Positions 9,575 to 18,325 of a DNA stretch of 64,000 nt are shown here, piece by piece. Source of the DNA: Rubellimicrobium thermophilum DSM 16684. Lineage in GTDB: Bacteria; Pseudomonadota; Alphaproteobacteria; Rhodobacterales; Rhodobacteraceae. A program made the translations under genes and the position numbers. The notes under the pieces are model-generated. The model had not been told where the DNA came from and ran no database searches. It worked only from the letters and a program-made list of their open reading frames with translations. The stretch is taken from NCBI RefSeq assembly GCF_000442315.1, contig NZ_KE557322.1:82067-146066 (forward strand), written 5' to 3'. Position 1 is the stretch's first letter. Each line of letters begins with the position of its first letter.

Positions 9575-11277
9575 TCAGGGGACGGCCGCGCGCAGATCGG
9601 CCAGGGCGGCATCGGCGGCCGCCCGGGCTTCGGCACGGTCCAGCCAGTCCGCCATCGCGGTGCGGGCCATCCCGGGAAGGGTTTCGAGTTCCGCCAGCGC
9701 CCCGGTGAGGTTGCCTTCCGCCAGAGCGGCTTCGGCGCGCGAGAGGACGGCATCGGGGTCGTCTCCGGCGCGGGGGGTCGTCGAACGCAGCGCAAGCCAG
9801 CGGCTCAGCAGGCCGCCCAGCCCCCCGCCCTCGGCCGCTCCGGCCTCGCGGGCCGCAGCCAGCGCCGCACGCGCCGCATCGGGAAAGGACTGACGCAGCG
9901 CGGCAAGGGTCGGGGCGCCTTCCTCTCCCAGCGCCTCCAGCGCTCCGGGCACCGGCGTTCCGGCCGCGGACAGCGCCTCAAGCGCCGGGGCAAAGGGCTG
10001 CCCCGTCTCGAGCGCCGCGGCGATCTCGGCCAGGGCGGCGCGGCGGGCGGCTTCGGCCTCGGCCGCGGCGACCCGCGCCTCGGCCTCCTCGACCCGCCCG
10101 GCGGAAGCCTGCGCCTCCTGCGCCAGGGCCCGGGCCTGTTCGGCCATGGCCAAGGCCTCGGCGGCGGCCTGCTCCCCAGCCTGTTGCGCTGCGGCAAGGC
10201 CGCTTTCGATCTGCTCGCCAAGATCGGCCTGTGCCGCCTCGAGCGCATCAAGGCGCGCGCCGAGGGCCGTCAGCTCCTCGCGCAGCGCCGCAACCTCGCT
10301 GTCAGGGGGCGCCTCTGTCCGGGGGCCGGTCCCGAGGGCCTCACCGGCATCGGGGCGGGCTTCGAGGGCGGCGATCCGTTCCTCGAGGGTGGCCATGCGC
10401 GCCGCCATTCCTGCCAGGCTCTCCTCGAGAGCCCCCGCGGCAGGGGCCTCGGCGGCTTCGGCGGATGCGGACAGGGCCTCGACCCGCTCCCCAAGAGCGT
10501 CAATCCGCCCTTCGGCCTCTGTCAGCGCAGCCGAGAGGGGTTCGATCGCCGCGGCGATGTCCGGTGCCGGCCGAGCCTCGAGAGCGGTGAGCCGGGCCTC
10601 GATCCCTTCCGGCAGGGGCAGGGCAAGGCGCCCGCTGTCGAGCGCCCACCATCCCCCGCCCAGCGCCAGGGCCGAGACCAGAAGCCCGCCCAGCAGTCCG
10701 GCACCGAATCCCCCGCGCGCCCGCCGCGCGGAGGGCATCGCCGCCCCCGCCCCCGCGCCCGGCGCCGCGCCCGCCGCGGGGGGCATCAGGCCCGCCGACG
10801 CCCGATCCGGCTCCTTCTCCGGCCGGCTCTCCTCCACCCCGAGGACCGGCAGCCGGCCGGCCCCGTCCGCCTCGCCGTGCGGAGTTCCGGGCATCGCCCC
10901 GGGGGCGCCGGCCAATGGAGCCGATGGATCGGGGGCCCGAGTCTCATCGGGATCCGTCTCGGGGGCGCGGCCGGAGCAGCCGTCCCATCGGGGACGGCGG
11001 GGGCCTCTTGCGTCGAACTGCCCGCCCCGGCGCCGCTGTCCGCGGTCCCGCCACCGGGGGCGTCGCCGGTCCCCTCACGGACTGCATCCGGAGCTTCGCC
11101 GGCTTCGTCACGGGCCTTTTCGCGGTCCTCATCCCGGGGGCCGGCAGCAACCGCATCGGTTGCCGCAGCGTCCCCGGTCCGGATCCCGGTGTCCGCCTGC
11201 GGCAGCCCCCCCTCCTCCGGAGAAGGAGGATGTTCCGGCATTCCGCCCTCCGATCGGGAACCCGCCTTGCGCGTCAT
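9575..11277 (-). CDS. Mitofilin (Mic60)-like membrane protein (frameshifted)
   Basis: Alphaproteobacterial relative of mitofilin, thought to help shape inner-membrane folds. From ATG at 11277 there is a long acidic, Pro/Gly-rich disordered N-terminus, one transmembrane segment ([20 protein letters not shown]), then about 200 residues of Ala/Glu-rich coiled coil with repeated LTALEARP and ERIAALEARP units, and a C-terminal helical mitofilin-type domain (SFPDAARAALAAAREAG...). The frame breaks in five G at 10961-10965; restoring one joins the two ORFs into about 567 residues. It lies between hemD and the hemY-like gene, the arrangement usual in the group. Family assignment rests on architecture and context. 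Confidence 0.75.
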
Positions 11278-11331
11278 TCCGCGGTCCTCTTCCTGGCCAG
11301 AGCCGCTGCGGCCCCATCTGATATCCGATAC

Positions 11332-12061
11332 CTAGTCCGGCCGCTCCGACCCCTCAAGCGCCGCTCCTCCGGCCTGCTCCAGCCGCCGCAGCGTCGCTTC
11401 GGCCATCGCCGCTCCATCAGGGTGGTCCGCGATGCCGATCGTCTGCGCCCCGAGCCTGTCCGCCTGCCGCGCGACGGCGGGGCTGATCGCCACGACATGC
11501 AGGGGGGGCCTGCAAGGGAACCGCCCCGCCCCAGCCGGCCACAAGCGCCGCGCTGCGCGGCGAAAAGAGCGGCAGCACCACGGGGCGGGTCCCGCCCAGC
11601 GCCTCCCGTGCGGCCGCATTCGGCGGCAGCGCCCGCTGGCGATAGGCGACGGCCTCGCGGATCTCGAGGCCGCCTTCGCGCAACCGCGCGGCCAGCGGCA
11701 CAGCCACCTGCTCGCCCCGCAGCTGCAGCAGGGGGCCGGCGGGCCGTTCGGCGAGGAGGCGGGCGATCAGCCCCTCGGCATCCGGTCCCGCCTCGATGGC
11801 CCGCAGCCCCGCCGCCCTTGCCGCGGCTGCCGTGCGCGGCCCCACGCACCAGGCATCCAGCCCCGCAAGCCCCAGCGCCCCGGCCCGCGCCGCCCCGTTC
11901 TCCGAGGTCAGCACGAGGGCCTTCGGGGGGGCGGCCAGTTCCACGGGCAGCGGCTCGATGGCCAGCACGGGCGAGATCACGGCCTCGATCCGCTGCCGGG
12001 CCCGCGCCTCGATCTGCGCCAGGAAGCGGCGGCTTGCAGGATCCGGTCGCGTCAGGAGGAG
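11332..12061 (-). CDS. hemD: Uroporphyrinogen-III synthase HemD (frameshifted)
   Basis: Cyclises hydroxymethylbilane to uroporphyrinogen III in haem and bacteriochlorophyll synthesis. Family features: LLLTRPDPASRRFLAQIEAR at the N-terminus, VLTSENGAARAG near residue 58, CVGPRTAAAARAAG and LQLRGEQVAVPLAARLREGG. The frame breaks in a run of seven G at 11502-11508; adding one base joins VPLQAPP to LHVVAISPAVARQADRL. No ATG, GTG or TTG is found in frame before LLLTRP, so the 5' end is unresolved: possible rare start, CTG at 12055, or another base error. Divergent from tsaD. Confidence 0.82.
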
Positions 12062-12188
12062 GGATGGGGGGCCGATGATCCCGTGCCGGAGGGAGAGGAG
12101 GGGCGCCCCGAGCCCGTGGCCTGCTGGACGGGGCGCGGGGGCGATGCTAGGCCGCGCCTGACCGAAACCGCAAGGCCCGCTGTCCTCC

Positions 12189-13274
12189 GTGGCTCACCGC
12201 TCCCTGACCCTGCTCGGCCTCGAATCGAGCTGCGACGACAGTGCCGCTGCCGTGGTGCAGGACGGAACGGGGGGGCCGCGCATCCTGTCCTCGATCCTGC
12301 AAGGGCAGACGGGCCTTCATGCGGCCTATGGCGGTGTCGTGCCCGAGATCGCCGCCCGCGCCCATGCCGAACGGCTCGATCTGTGCATCGAGACCGCCCT
12401 GGCCGAAGCCGGCCTGACATGGGCGGATCTCGACGGGATCGCCGTGACCGCCGGGCCCGGCCTCATCGGCGGGCTGCTGGCCGGGGTCATGACGGCGCGA
12501 GGGCTTGCCGCGGCGACGGGACTGCCCCTCTGGGGGGTCAATCATCTGGCCGCTCATGCGCTCACGCCGCGGCTCACCGACGGGCTCGACTTTCCCTATC
12601 TGATGCTCCTCGTCTCGGGCGGGCATGCCCAGTTCCTGGCCGTGGAGGGGCCCGAATCCTTCCGCCGTCTCGGGGGCACCCTCGATGACGCCCCCGGCGA
12701 GGCCTTCGACAAGGTCGCCCGGCTTCTTGGCCTGCCCCAGCCGGGCGGCCCCGCCGTCGAGGCCGCCGCCACAGGCGGCGACCCCGGACGCTTTGCCCTG
12801 CCGCGCCCGCTGCTGGACCGCGAAGGCTGCGATCTGTCCTTCTCGGGCCTCAAGACCGCCGTGCTGCGCCTGCGCGACCGGCTGGTGGCCGAACAGGGCG
12901 GGCTGCGGGAAAGCGACCGGCGCGATCTCTGCGCCGCCTTCGAGGACGCGGTGGCCACGATCCTGAGCGAGAAGGCCCGCCGTGCGGTGGCGCTCCTTCC
13001 CGGCGCCACGGCGCTTGCGGTCGCGGGGGGGGTGGCAGCCAACCGCCGGGTGCGGGCCGGGCTTCAGGCAGCCGCCGCCGAGGCCGGCCTGCGCTTCGTC
13101 GCGCCCCCCCTGGCGCTGTGCACGGACAATGCCGCCATGGTCGCCTGGGCGGGCATCGAACGGGCCCGTGCCGGCATCGCGCCGGGCAGCGACCTCATCG
13201 CCCGACCCCGCTGGCCGCTCGATGCCCACGCCGCGCCGATTCTGGGCGGCGGACGCAAGGGGGCCAAGGCATGA
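12189..13274 (+). CDS. tsaD: tRNA N6-adenosine threonylcarbamoyltransferase TsaD
   Basis: Transfers the threonylcarbamoyl group to A37 of tRNAs reading ANN codons, with TsaB, TsaE and TsaC partners. GTG start. The ASKHA-fold protein of 361 residues shows [14 protein letters not shown] at residues 10-23, the metal-binding HAERL and VNHLAAHAL motifs, [10 protein letters not shown], and the C-terminal [13 protein letters not shown] and [11 protein letters not shown]. TsaE of the same pathway lies at 21.9 kb. It overlaps gpsA by four bases (ATGA). Confidence 0.98.
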   Translation: MAHRSLTLLGLESSCDDSAAAVVQDGTGGPRILSSILQGQTGLHAAYGGVVPEIAARAHAERLDLCIETALAEAGLTWADLDGIAVTAGPGLIGGLLAGVMTARGLAAATGLPLWGVNHLAAHALTPRLTDGLDFPYLMLLVSGGHAQFLAVEGPESFRRLGGTLDDAPGEAFDKVARLLGLPQPGGPAVEAAATGGDPGRFALPRPLLDREGCDLSFSGLKTAVLRLRDRLVAEQGGLRESDRRDLCAAFEDAVATILSEKARRAVALLPGATALAVAGGVAANRRVRAGLQAAAAEAGLRFVAPPLALCTDNAAMVAWAGIERARAGIAPGSDLIARPRWPLDAHAAPILGGGRKGAKA

Positions 13275-14245
13275 CGCGGATCGCGGTGGCGGGGGCCGGG
13301 GCCTTCGGCACGGCGCTGGCTGTGGCCCTCTCGGGATCGCCGCCGGAGGACTGCCGTGTGACACTCTGGGGGCGCGACAGGGCCGGGATGGCACGCCTCG
13401 CCGCCACGCGCGAGACGGCGCGCCTGCCGGGCCTGCGACTGCCCCCCGCCCTGACCGTCACGGCCGATCCCGAGGCGCTGGCGGCCGATGTGGTGCTGCT
13501 GGCCGTTCCGGCCCAGGCCCTGCGCGGCTTTCTGGCCGAACATCGCGCGCATCTGGCGCAGGCCATGCCCGTCGCCTGCTGCAAGGGGATCGACCTCACC
13601 ACCCTCGAAGGCCCCACCCGACTGATGGCCGCGGCCCTGCCCAGGAGCCGCCCCGCGATCCTCACCGGTCCCGCCTTTGCCGCCGACATCGCCCGCGGCC
13701 TGCCGACGGCCCTCGTCCTCGCCTGTGCCGACGAGACCCTGGGCACAGGCCTGCAGAGGCTTCTGTCCACGCCTGTGCTCCGGCTCTATCGCACGGCGGA
13801 TGTCGTGGGGGCGGAACTGGGCGGCGCACTCAAGAATGTCATCGCCATTGCCTGCGGGGCCTGCATCGGCGGGGGCCTGGGCGAATCGGCCCGGGCCGCG
13901 CTGCTGACCCGCGGCTTTGCCGAGATGCGCCGCCTTGCGATCGCCCTCGGGGCGGAGGAGACGACGCTGATGGGGCTGTCAGGCCTCGGAGACCTCGTGC
14001 TGACCGCAACCTCGGAAGGCTCGCGCAACTATCGTCTCGGCCTCGCGCTCGGACGGGGAGAGGGTTTTGATCCGGGGGTGACGGTCGAGGGCGCGGCAAC
14101 TGCCCGCGCGGCGCTGGCGCTGGGCGGGCGGCTCGGGATCGCGATGCCGGTGACGGCGGCGGTGGCCGGCCTGGTCGAGGGACGCCTCACCCTGCCCGAG
14201 GCCCTGCGCGTGCTGCTCGACCGCCCGTTGCGGGCAGAGATCTGA
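13271..14245 (+). CDS. gpsA: Glycerol-3-phosphate dehydrogenase [NAD(P)+] GpsA
   Basis: Reduces DHAP to sn-glycerol-3-phosphate for phospholipid synthesis. The 324-residue cytosolic protein begins [20 protein letters not shown] (dinucleotide-binding Gly motif), and has [26 protein letters not shown], the catalytic Lys in [13 protein letters not shown], and [17 protein letters not shown] at 13271 overlaps the tsaD stop. An opposite-direction activity to glpD at the left end of the window. Confidence 0.98.
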   Translation: MTRIAVAGAGAFGTALAVALSGSPPEDCRVTLWGRDRAGMARLAATRETARLPGLRLPPALTVTADPEALAADVVLLAVPAQALRGFLAEHRAHLAQAMPVACCKGIDLTTLEGPTRLMAAALPRSRPAILTGPAFAADIARGLPTALVLACADETLGTGLQRLLSTPVLRLYRTADVVGAELGGALKNVIAIACGACIGGGLGESARAALLTRGFAEMRRLAIALGAEETTLMGLSGLGDLVLTATSEGSRNYRLGLALGRGEGFDPGVTVEGAATARAALALGGRLGIAMPVTAAVAGLVEGRLTLPEALRVLLDRPLRAEI

Positions 14246-14256
14246 AGGAGGATGGC

Positions 14257-14682
14257 ATGGCCTGGTGGCTCTTCAAGTCGGAACCCGATGCCTTCAGCTG
14301 GGACGATCAGGTGGCGCTGGGAGAGGCCGGCGGCGCCTGGACCGGCGTGCGCAACTATGCGGCCCGCAACAACATGCGCGCGATGCAGGTCGGAGAGCGG
14401 GGATTCTTCTACCATTCGGTGAAGAATCCCGCCGTCGTCGGCATTGTCGAGGTGATCGCCCCCTCCCATCCCGATCCCACGGCCGAGGGCGATGACCGAT
14501 GGGACTGTGTCGATGTCCGGGCCGTCCGGCCCCTGGCCCGTCCCGTACCGCTGGCGGAGATCCGGGCCGATCCCGCCTTGGCGCAGATGGTGCTGGTGCG
14601 CCATTCGCGCCTCTCGGTGCAGCCGGTGACCCGCGCCGAATGGGAGCGCATCTGCGCGCTGGGCGGAACGGATCCCGACTGA
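14257..14682 (+). CDS. EVE domain-containing protein
   Basis: A 141-residue single-domain protein of the EVE (PUA-like) fold, proposed to bind modified bases. The family pattern is clear: MAWWLFKSEPDAFSWDDQ at the start, WTGVRNYAARNNMRAMQVGE, FFYHSVKNPAVVGIVEV and the C-terminal MVLVRHSRLSVQPVT. It lies 11 bases after gpsA and is preceded by GAAGGAGG, so it is probably the third gene of the tsaD transcript. Specific substrate unknown. Confidence 0.93.
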   Translation: MAWWLFKSEPDAFSWDDQVALGEAGGAWTGVRNYAARNNMRAMQVGERGFFYHSVKNPAVVGIVEVIAPSHPDPTAEGDDRWDCVDVRAVRPLARPVPLAEIRADPALAQMVLVRHSRLSVQPVTRAEWERICALGGTDPD

Positions 14683-14727
14683 GGCCCCGGCCCCTGCCCT
14701 GCGGCCCGCAGCCCGGGGCCCGGGGCC
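14683..14727. terminator. Possible bidirectional hairpin terminator
   Basis: Between the convergent EVE gene and ahcY, GGCCCCGG (14683-14690) can pair with CCGGGGCC at 14713-14720 or 14720-14727. There is no T tract, so this is a weak call. Confidence 0.3.
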
Positions 14728-14741
14728 GGCCGCCCCTGCGC

Positions 14742-16145
14742 TCAGTAGCGGTAGTGCTCGGGCTTGAAGGGCCCTTCGGGAGAGACGCCGATATAGTCGG
14801 CCTGTTTCTGGTCGAGCACCGTGAGCTTGGCCCCGATCCGCTCCAGATGGAGCCGCGCCACCTTCTCGTCGAGCAGCTTGGGCAGGATATAGACGCCGGG
14901 CGCATAGGCGCCGGGCTTCGTCCACAGCTCGATCTGGGCAAGAACCTGGTTGGTGAAGCTGGCCGACATGACGAAGGAGGGATGGCCCGTGGCATTGCCG
15001 AGATTGAGAAGGCGCCCCTCGGACAGGAGGATGATGCGGTTGCCCGAGGGCATCTCGATCATGTCCACCTGATCCTTGATGCGCGTCCATTTGTGGTTGC
15101 GCAGGGCGGCCACCTGGATCTCGTTGTCGAAATGGCCGATGTTGCCGACGATGGCCATGTCCTTCATCCGCCGCATGTGCTCGATGCGGATCACGTCGCG
15201 GTTGCCGGTGGTGGTGATGAAGATGTCGGCGGTTTCCACCTCGTCCTCGAGCAGCGTGACCTCGTAGCCGTCCATCGCCGCCTGCAGCGCGCAGATCGGA
15301 TCGATCTCGGTCACCTTGACCCGTGCCCCGGCCCCGCGCAGGCTCGCGGCCGAACCCTTGCCGACATCGCCATAGCCGCAGACCACCGCCACCTTGCCGG
15401 CGATCATCGTGTCGGTGGCGCGGCGGATGCCGTCCACGAGCGATTCGCGGCAGCCATATTTGTTGTCGAACTTGGACTTGGTGACGCTGTCATTGACGTT
15501 GATTGCCGGGAAGGGCAGCAGGCCTCTGCGGTGCAGGTCGTAGAGGCGCTTGACGCCCGTGGTCGTCTCCTCGGTGACGCCGCGGATGGCATCGCGCTGG
15601 CGCGTGAACCAGCCGGGGGTGGCGGCCATGCGCCGGCGGATCTGGTTGAAGAGGCAGACTTCCTCCTCGGAGGTCGGCACGGCGATCAGATCGGTCTCGC
15701 CGGCTTCGACGCGCGCGCCCAGAAGGATGTAGAGCGTGGCATCCCCCCCGTCGTCGAGGATCATGTTGGCCGTCCCTTCGGGAAAGTCGAAGATGCGGTC
15801 GGTATAGGCCCAGTATTCCTCCAGCGTCTCGCCCTTGACGGCGAAGACGGGGACGCCGGCCTCGGCCATGGCGGCGGCGGCATGGTCCTGGGTGGAAAAG
15901 ATGTTGCAGGAGGCCCAGCGGACCTCGGCACCCAGATGCCGCAGGGTCTCGATCAGCACCGCGGTCTGGATCGTCATGTGCAGCGATCCGGCGATGCGCG
16001 CGCCCTTCAGGGGCCTGCTGTCTCCGTATTCGCGGCGCAGCGCCATCAGACCCGGCATCTCGGTCTCGGCAATGGCGATCTCGCGACGGCCGAAGGCCGC
16101 AAGCGAAAGATCCTTCACGATGTGATCGGGGGCATCGAGCGGCAT
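14742..16145 (-). CDS. ahcY: S-adenosylhomocysteine hydrolase
   Basis: Reversibly splits S-adenosylhomocysteine to adenosine and homocysteine, recycling the by-product of methylation. The 467-residue protein has [15 protein letters not shown] near residue 54, the NAD-binding [19 protein letters not shown], the [12 protein letters not shown] motif, [10 protein letters not shown], and the conserved ending FKPEHYRY. In Rhodobacter relatives ahcY also lies beside the reg/prr redox regulators, as here. Frame intact. Confidence 0.98.
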   Translation of the reverse strand: MPLDAPDHIVKDLSLAAFGRREIAIAETEMPGLMALRREYGDSRPLKGARIAGSLHMTIQTAVLIETLRHLGAEVRWASCNIFSTQDHAAAAMAEAGVPVFAVKGETLEEYWAYTDRIFDFPEGTANMILDDGGDATLYILLGARVEAGETDLIAVPTSEEEVCLFNQIRRRMAATPGWFTRQRDAIRGVTEETTTGVKRLYDLHRRGLLPFPAINVNDSVTKSKFDNKYGCRESLVDGIRRATDTMIAGKVAVVCGYGDVGKGSAASLRGAGARVKVTEIDPICALQAAMDGYEVTLLEDEVETADIFITTTGNRDVIRIEHMRRMKDMAIVGNIGHFDNEIQVAALRNHKWTRIKDQVDMIEMPSGNRIILLSEGRLLNLGNATGHPSFVMSASFTNQVLAQIELWTKPGAYAPGVYILPKLLDEKVARLHLERIGAKLTVLDQKQADYIGVSPEGPFKPEHYRY

Positions 16146-16293
16146 GGGAGGGGATCCTGTATGGGACGAGGCAGGTCTGCGGGGCGCTTAGCATCCCCGC
16201 TCCCGCCCGTCCACCGCGCGCCTCCGGATCCGTCTTGAGGCCCGTGCTCCTGCACGGCAGGATCCCCGTCCGGGCCGGCAGGGGAGGACGGGG

Positions 16294-16893
16294 ATGGCAA
16301 CGCGCGCCTGGCAGCGGATGCTTTCGGGACGCAGGCTGGACCTGCTCGATCCCTCGCCGCTCGACGTGGAGGTGGAGGACATCGCCCATGGCCTGGCCTT
16401 CGTGGCCCGCTGGAACGGGCAGACACGGGGCGACTGGCCCTATTCGGTGGCGGAGCATGCGTTGCTGGTCGAGGCGATCTTCGGCCGGCTGGGCCTGCCC
16501 GGCGCGCCCGAGCCGGGGCCGCGCTGGCGTCTGGCCGCCTTGCTGCATGATGCGCCCGAATATGTCATCGGCGACATGATCTCGCCGGTGAAGGCGCAGC
16601 TCGGCCCGGCCTATGCGGCGCTCGATGCCCGCCTGGCGGCGGCGGTGCATCTGCGCTTCGGCCTGCCGGCCGTCCTGCCTGCGGCCGTCAAGCGGGCGAT
16701 CAAGCGGGCCGACCGCGTCTCGGCCTGGCTCGAGGCAACGCGCATTGCGGGGTTCTCGATCCCCGAGGCCGATCGTCTCTTCGGCCGCCCGCCCGACGGG
16801 CTGCTCGAGGGGCTGACCCTCTGTCTGCGGCCGCCGGCGGAATCGCGGGCCGCCTTCCTCGCGCGGCATGCGGCGCTTCTGGCCCAGGCCTGA
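16294..16893 (+). CDS. HD-domain phosphohydrolase (YfbR-like)
   Basis: A 199-residue metal-dependent HD phosphohydrolase resembling the YfbR/5'-nucleotidase group. It shows PYSVAEHALLVEAI (first metal His), the HD pair and acidic residue in ALLHDAPEYVIGDMISPVK, and IKRADRVSAWLEATRIAGF (the distal Asp). ATG at 16294 follows GGGGAGGACGG. It is oriented against ahcY and regA on either side, in the slot where Rhodobacter capsulatus carries hvrA. Likely substrate a nucleoside monophosphate; this is not provable from sequence. Confidence 0.85.
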   Translation: MATRAWQRMLSGRRLDLLDPSPLDVEVEDIAHGLAFVARWNGQTRGDWPYSVAEHALLVEAIFGRLGLPGAPEPGPRWRLAALLHDAPEYVIGDMISPVKAQLGPAYAALDARLAAAVHLRFGLPAVLPAAVKRAIKRADRVSAWLEATRIAGFSIPEADRLFGRPPDGLLEGLTLCLRPPAESRAAFLARHAALLAQA

Positions 16894-16922
16894 GGGCCGC
16901 GGCAGCCGCCCGACGGGCGGGA

Positions 16923-16938
16923 TGTTTCACGTGAAACA
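16923..16938. promoter_or_regulatory. parS centromere site
   Basis: Perfect 16-bp palindrome TGTTTCACGTGAAACA, the chromosomal ParB-binding consensus. It sits in the 49-base gap between the convergent HD hydrolase and regA genes, about 25 kb from the proposed origin. ParA and ParB are encoded at 47.9-49.5 kb. Confidence 0.95.
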
Positions 16939-16942
16939 CCCC

Positions 16943-17500
16943 TTAGCGGGGCGAACGCTTGGCCAGGATGCGCTGGAGCGTGCGGCGATGCATGCCCAGC
17001 CGCCGGGCCGTCTCGGACACATTGCGATCGCACATCTCGAACACGCGCTGGATGTGCTCCCAGCGGACGCGATCGGCGGACATGGGGTTTTCGGGCGGCT
17101 CGGGCAGCTCTCCCTCCTCGGCCAGAAGGGCGCGCGTGATGTCCTCCGCATCGGCCGGTTTGGCCAGATAGTCGATCGCGCCGATCTTGACGGCGGCCAC
17201 GGCGGTGGCAATGGCCCCGTATCCGGTCAGGACGATCACCCGCGCCTCGGGCCGCCGCTCATGCAGCTGCTCGACGACCTCGAGCCCGTTGCCGTCGCCC
17301 AGCCGCAGATCGACGACGGCATAGGCCGGCGGGCGCGTTGCGATCGCCTCTCGCGCGGCGGCAACCGATCCGGCGGTTTCCACCACGAAACCGCGCCGCT
17401 CCATGGCGCGGGCGAGCCGCTTCAGGAAGGGTTCGTCATCATCCACGAGCAGAAGCGAAGGATCCGGCCCGATCGCCGACTCCGCTGCTTTCTGCTCCAT
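16943..17500 (-). CDS. regA: Redox response regulator RegA/PrrA/ActR
   Basis: Response regulator that with RegB controls photosynthesis, respiration, nitrogen and CO2 fixation genes in response to redox state. The 185-residue protein has the receiver domain (acidic pocket LLVDDDEPFLKRL, phospho-acceptor Asp in VVDLRLGDGNG, Lys in YLAKPAD), an acidic/Pro linker, and the Fis-type DNA-binding helix-turn-helix NVSETARRLGMHRRTLQRIL. Length and order are exactly those of the family. It lies downstream of senC on the same strand, 84 bases away, with regB divergent. Confidence 0.97.
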   Translation of the reverse strand: MEQKAAESAIGPDPSLLLVDDDEPFLKRLARAMERRGFVVETAGSVAAAREAIATRPPAYAVVDLRLGDGNGLEVVEQLHERRPEARVIVLTGYGAIATAVAAVKIGAIDYLAKPADAEDITRALLAEEGELPEPPENPMSADRVRWEHIQRVFEMCDRNVSETARRLGMHRRTLQRILAKRSPR

Positions 17501-17584
17501 CCGACTGTCCTTTCCGGTTCCTGTCTACGGCAAGAATAGAAGCAGAAGATGCCCCGTCAACGGATCCCGTCCCGGGCGCGTGCC

Positions 17585-18208
17585 TCAGGCCCCGGCGGCT
17601 TCGAGGAAACATTCCATGCGGTCGGCCACCGCTTCGGGCGCCTCCTCGCGCGAGACGAAGTCCACGAAGCCATGGCCGGGCAGCACGAGATAGCTGAAGG
17701 TCGAATGATCCACGAGATAGAATCCGTCCTCGGCCGGCTGCGCCTGCGCATAGACCCGCCAGGCGCGCATCGCGGCCTCGATCTGTTCGCGGCTGCCTGA
17801 CAGGCCCACGGCATTGTCGGCGAAATTGAGCGCCCATTCGCCCGCGATCGGGGGCGTGTCGCGTTCGGGATCGACGGTGATGAAGACGGGCCGCACCTCA
17901 TGACCCCGTTCGGCCAGAAGGCGCGCTGCCTCGCCATTGCGCATCATGTCGAGCGGGCAGACATCGGGGCAGAAGGTATAGCCGAAATAGAGGATCGCCG
18001 GGCGGTCGAAGACCTCGGCATCGGTCACCGTTCGCCCCTCTCCGTCCACCAGGGCAAAGGGTCCGCCGATATCGCCGCCGGCGACCTGCCCGTTCCGACA
18101 GGCGGCGAATGCGTCCCCGCCGCGCCACAGGGGGGCCAGGGCGATGGCCCCGAGGCCCCCGGCAGCGACGGCCAGCGCGACGACAAGGACAAGGGTGCTG
18201 CGACGCAT
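17585..18208 (-). CDS. senC: SCO1/SenC/PrrC copper chaperone
   Basis: Membrane-anchored thioredoxin-fold protein for CuA assembly of cytochrome oxidase; it also influences RegB/PrrB signalling. One N-terminal transmembrane segment (TLVLVVALAVAAGGLGAIAL), then the copper-binding CPDVCP motif and the distal His in LVDHSTFSYLVLPG. ATG at 18208 (MRRSTLVLVV) is preferred to a more upstream Met because it follows AAAGGA at correct spacing. It sits in the usual place between regA and divergent regB. Confidence 0.95.
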   Translation of the reverse strand: MRRSTLVLVVALAVAAGGLGAIALAPLWRGGDAFAACRNGQVAGGDIGGPFALVDGEGRTVTDAEVFDRPAILYFGYTFCPDVCPLDMMRNGEAARLLAERGHEVRPVFITVDPERDTPPIAGEWALNFADNAVGLSGSREQIEAAMRAWRVYAQAQPAEDGFYLVDHSTFSYLVLPGHGFVDFVSREEAPEAVADRMECFLEAAGA

Positions 18209-18325
18209 GTCGGTCCTTTCCTGATGCGGATGCAGAATGACGGATGCGGACGGGCCGGGATTGGCCGGCGGGGTCCTTCTTGACAATGCGGCCAGCCGCC
18301 GCAAGCCCTCGTTTCAGGAGGCCCC

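Noticed and set aside
18280-18310. regB promoter based on TTGACA at 18280-18285
   Set aside because: No acceptable -10 at 16-18 bases spacing, so not listed as a feature.
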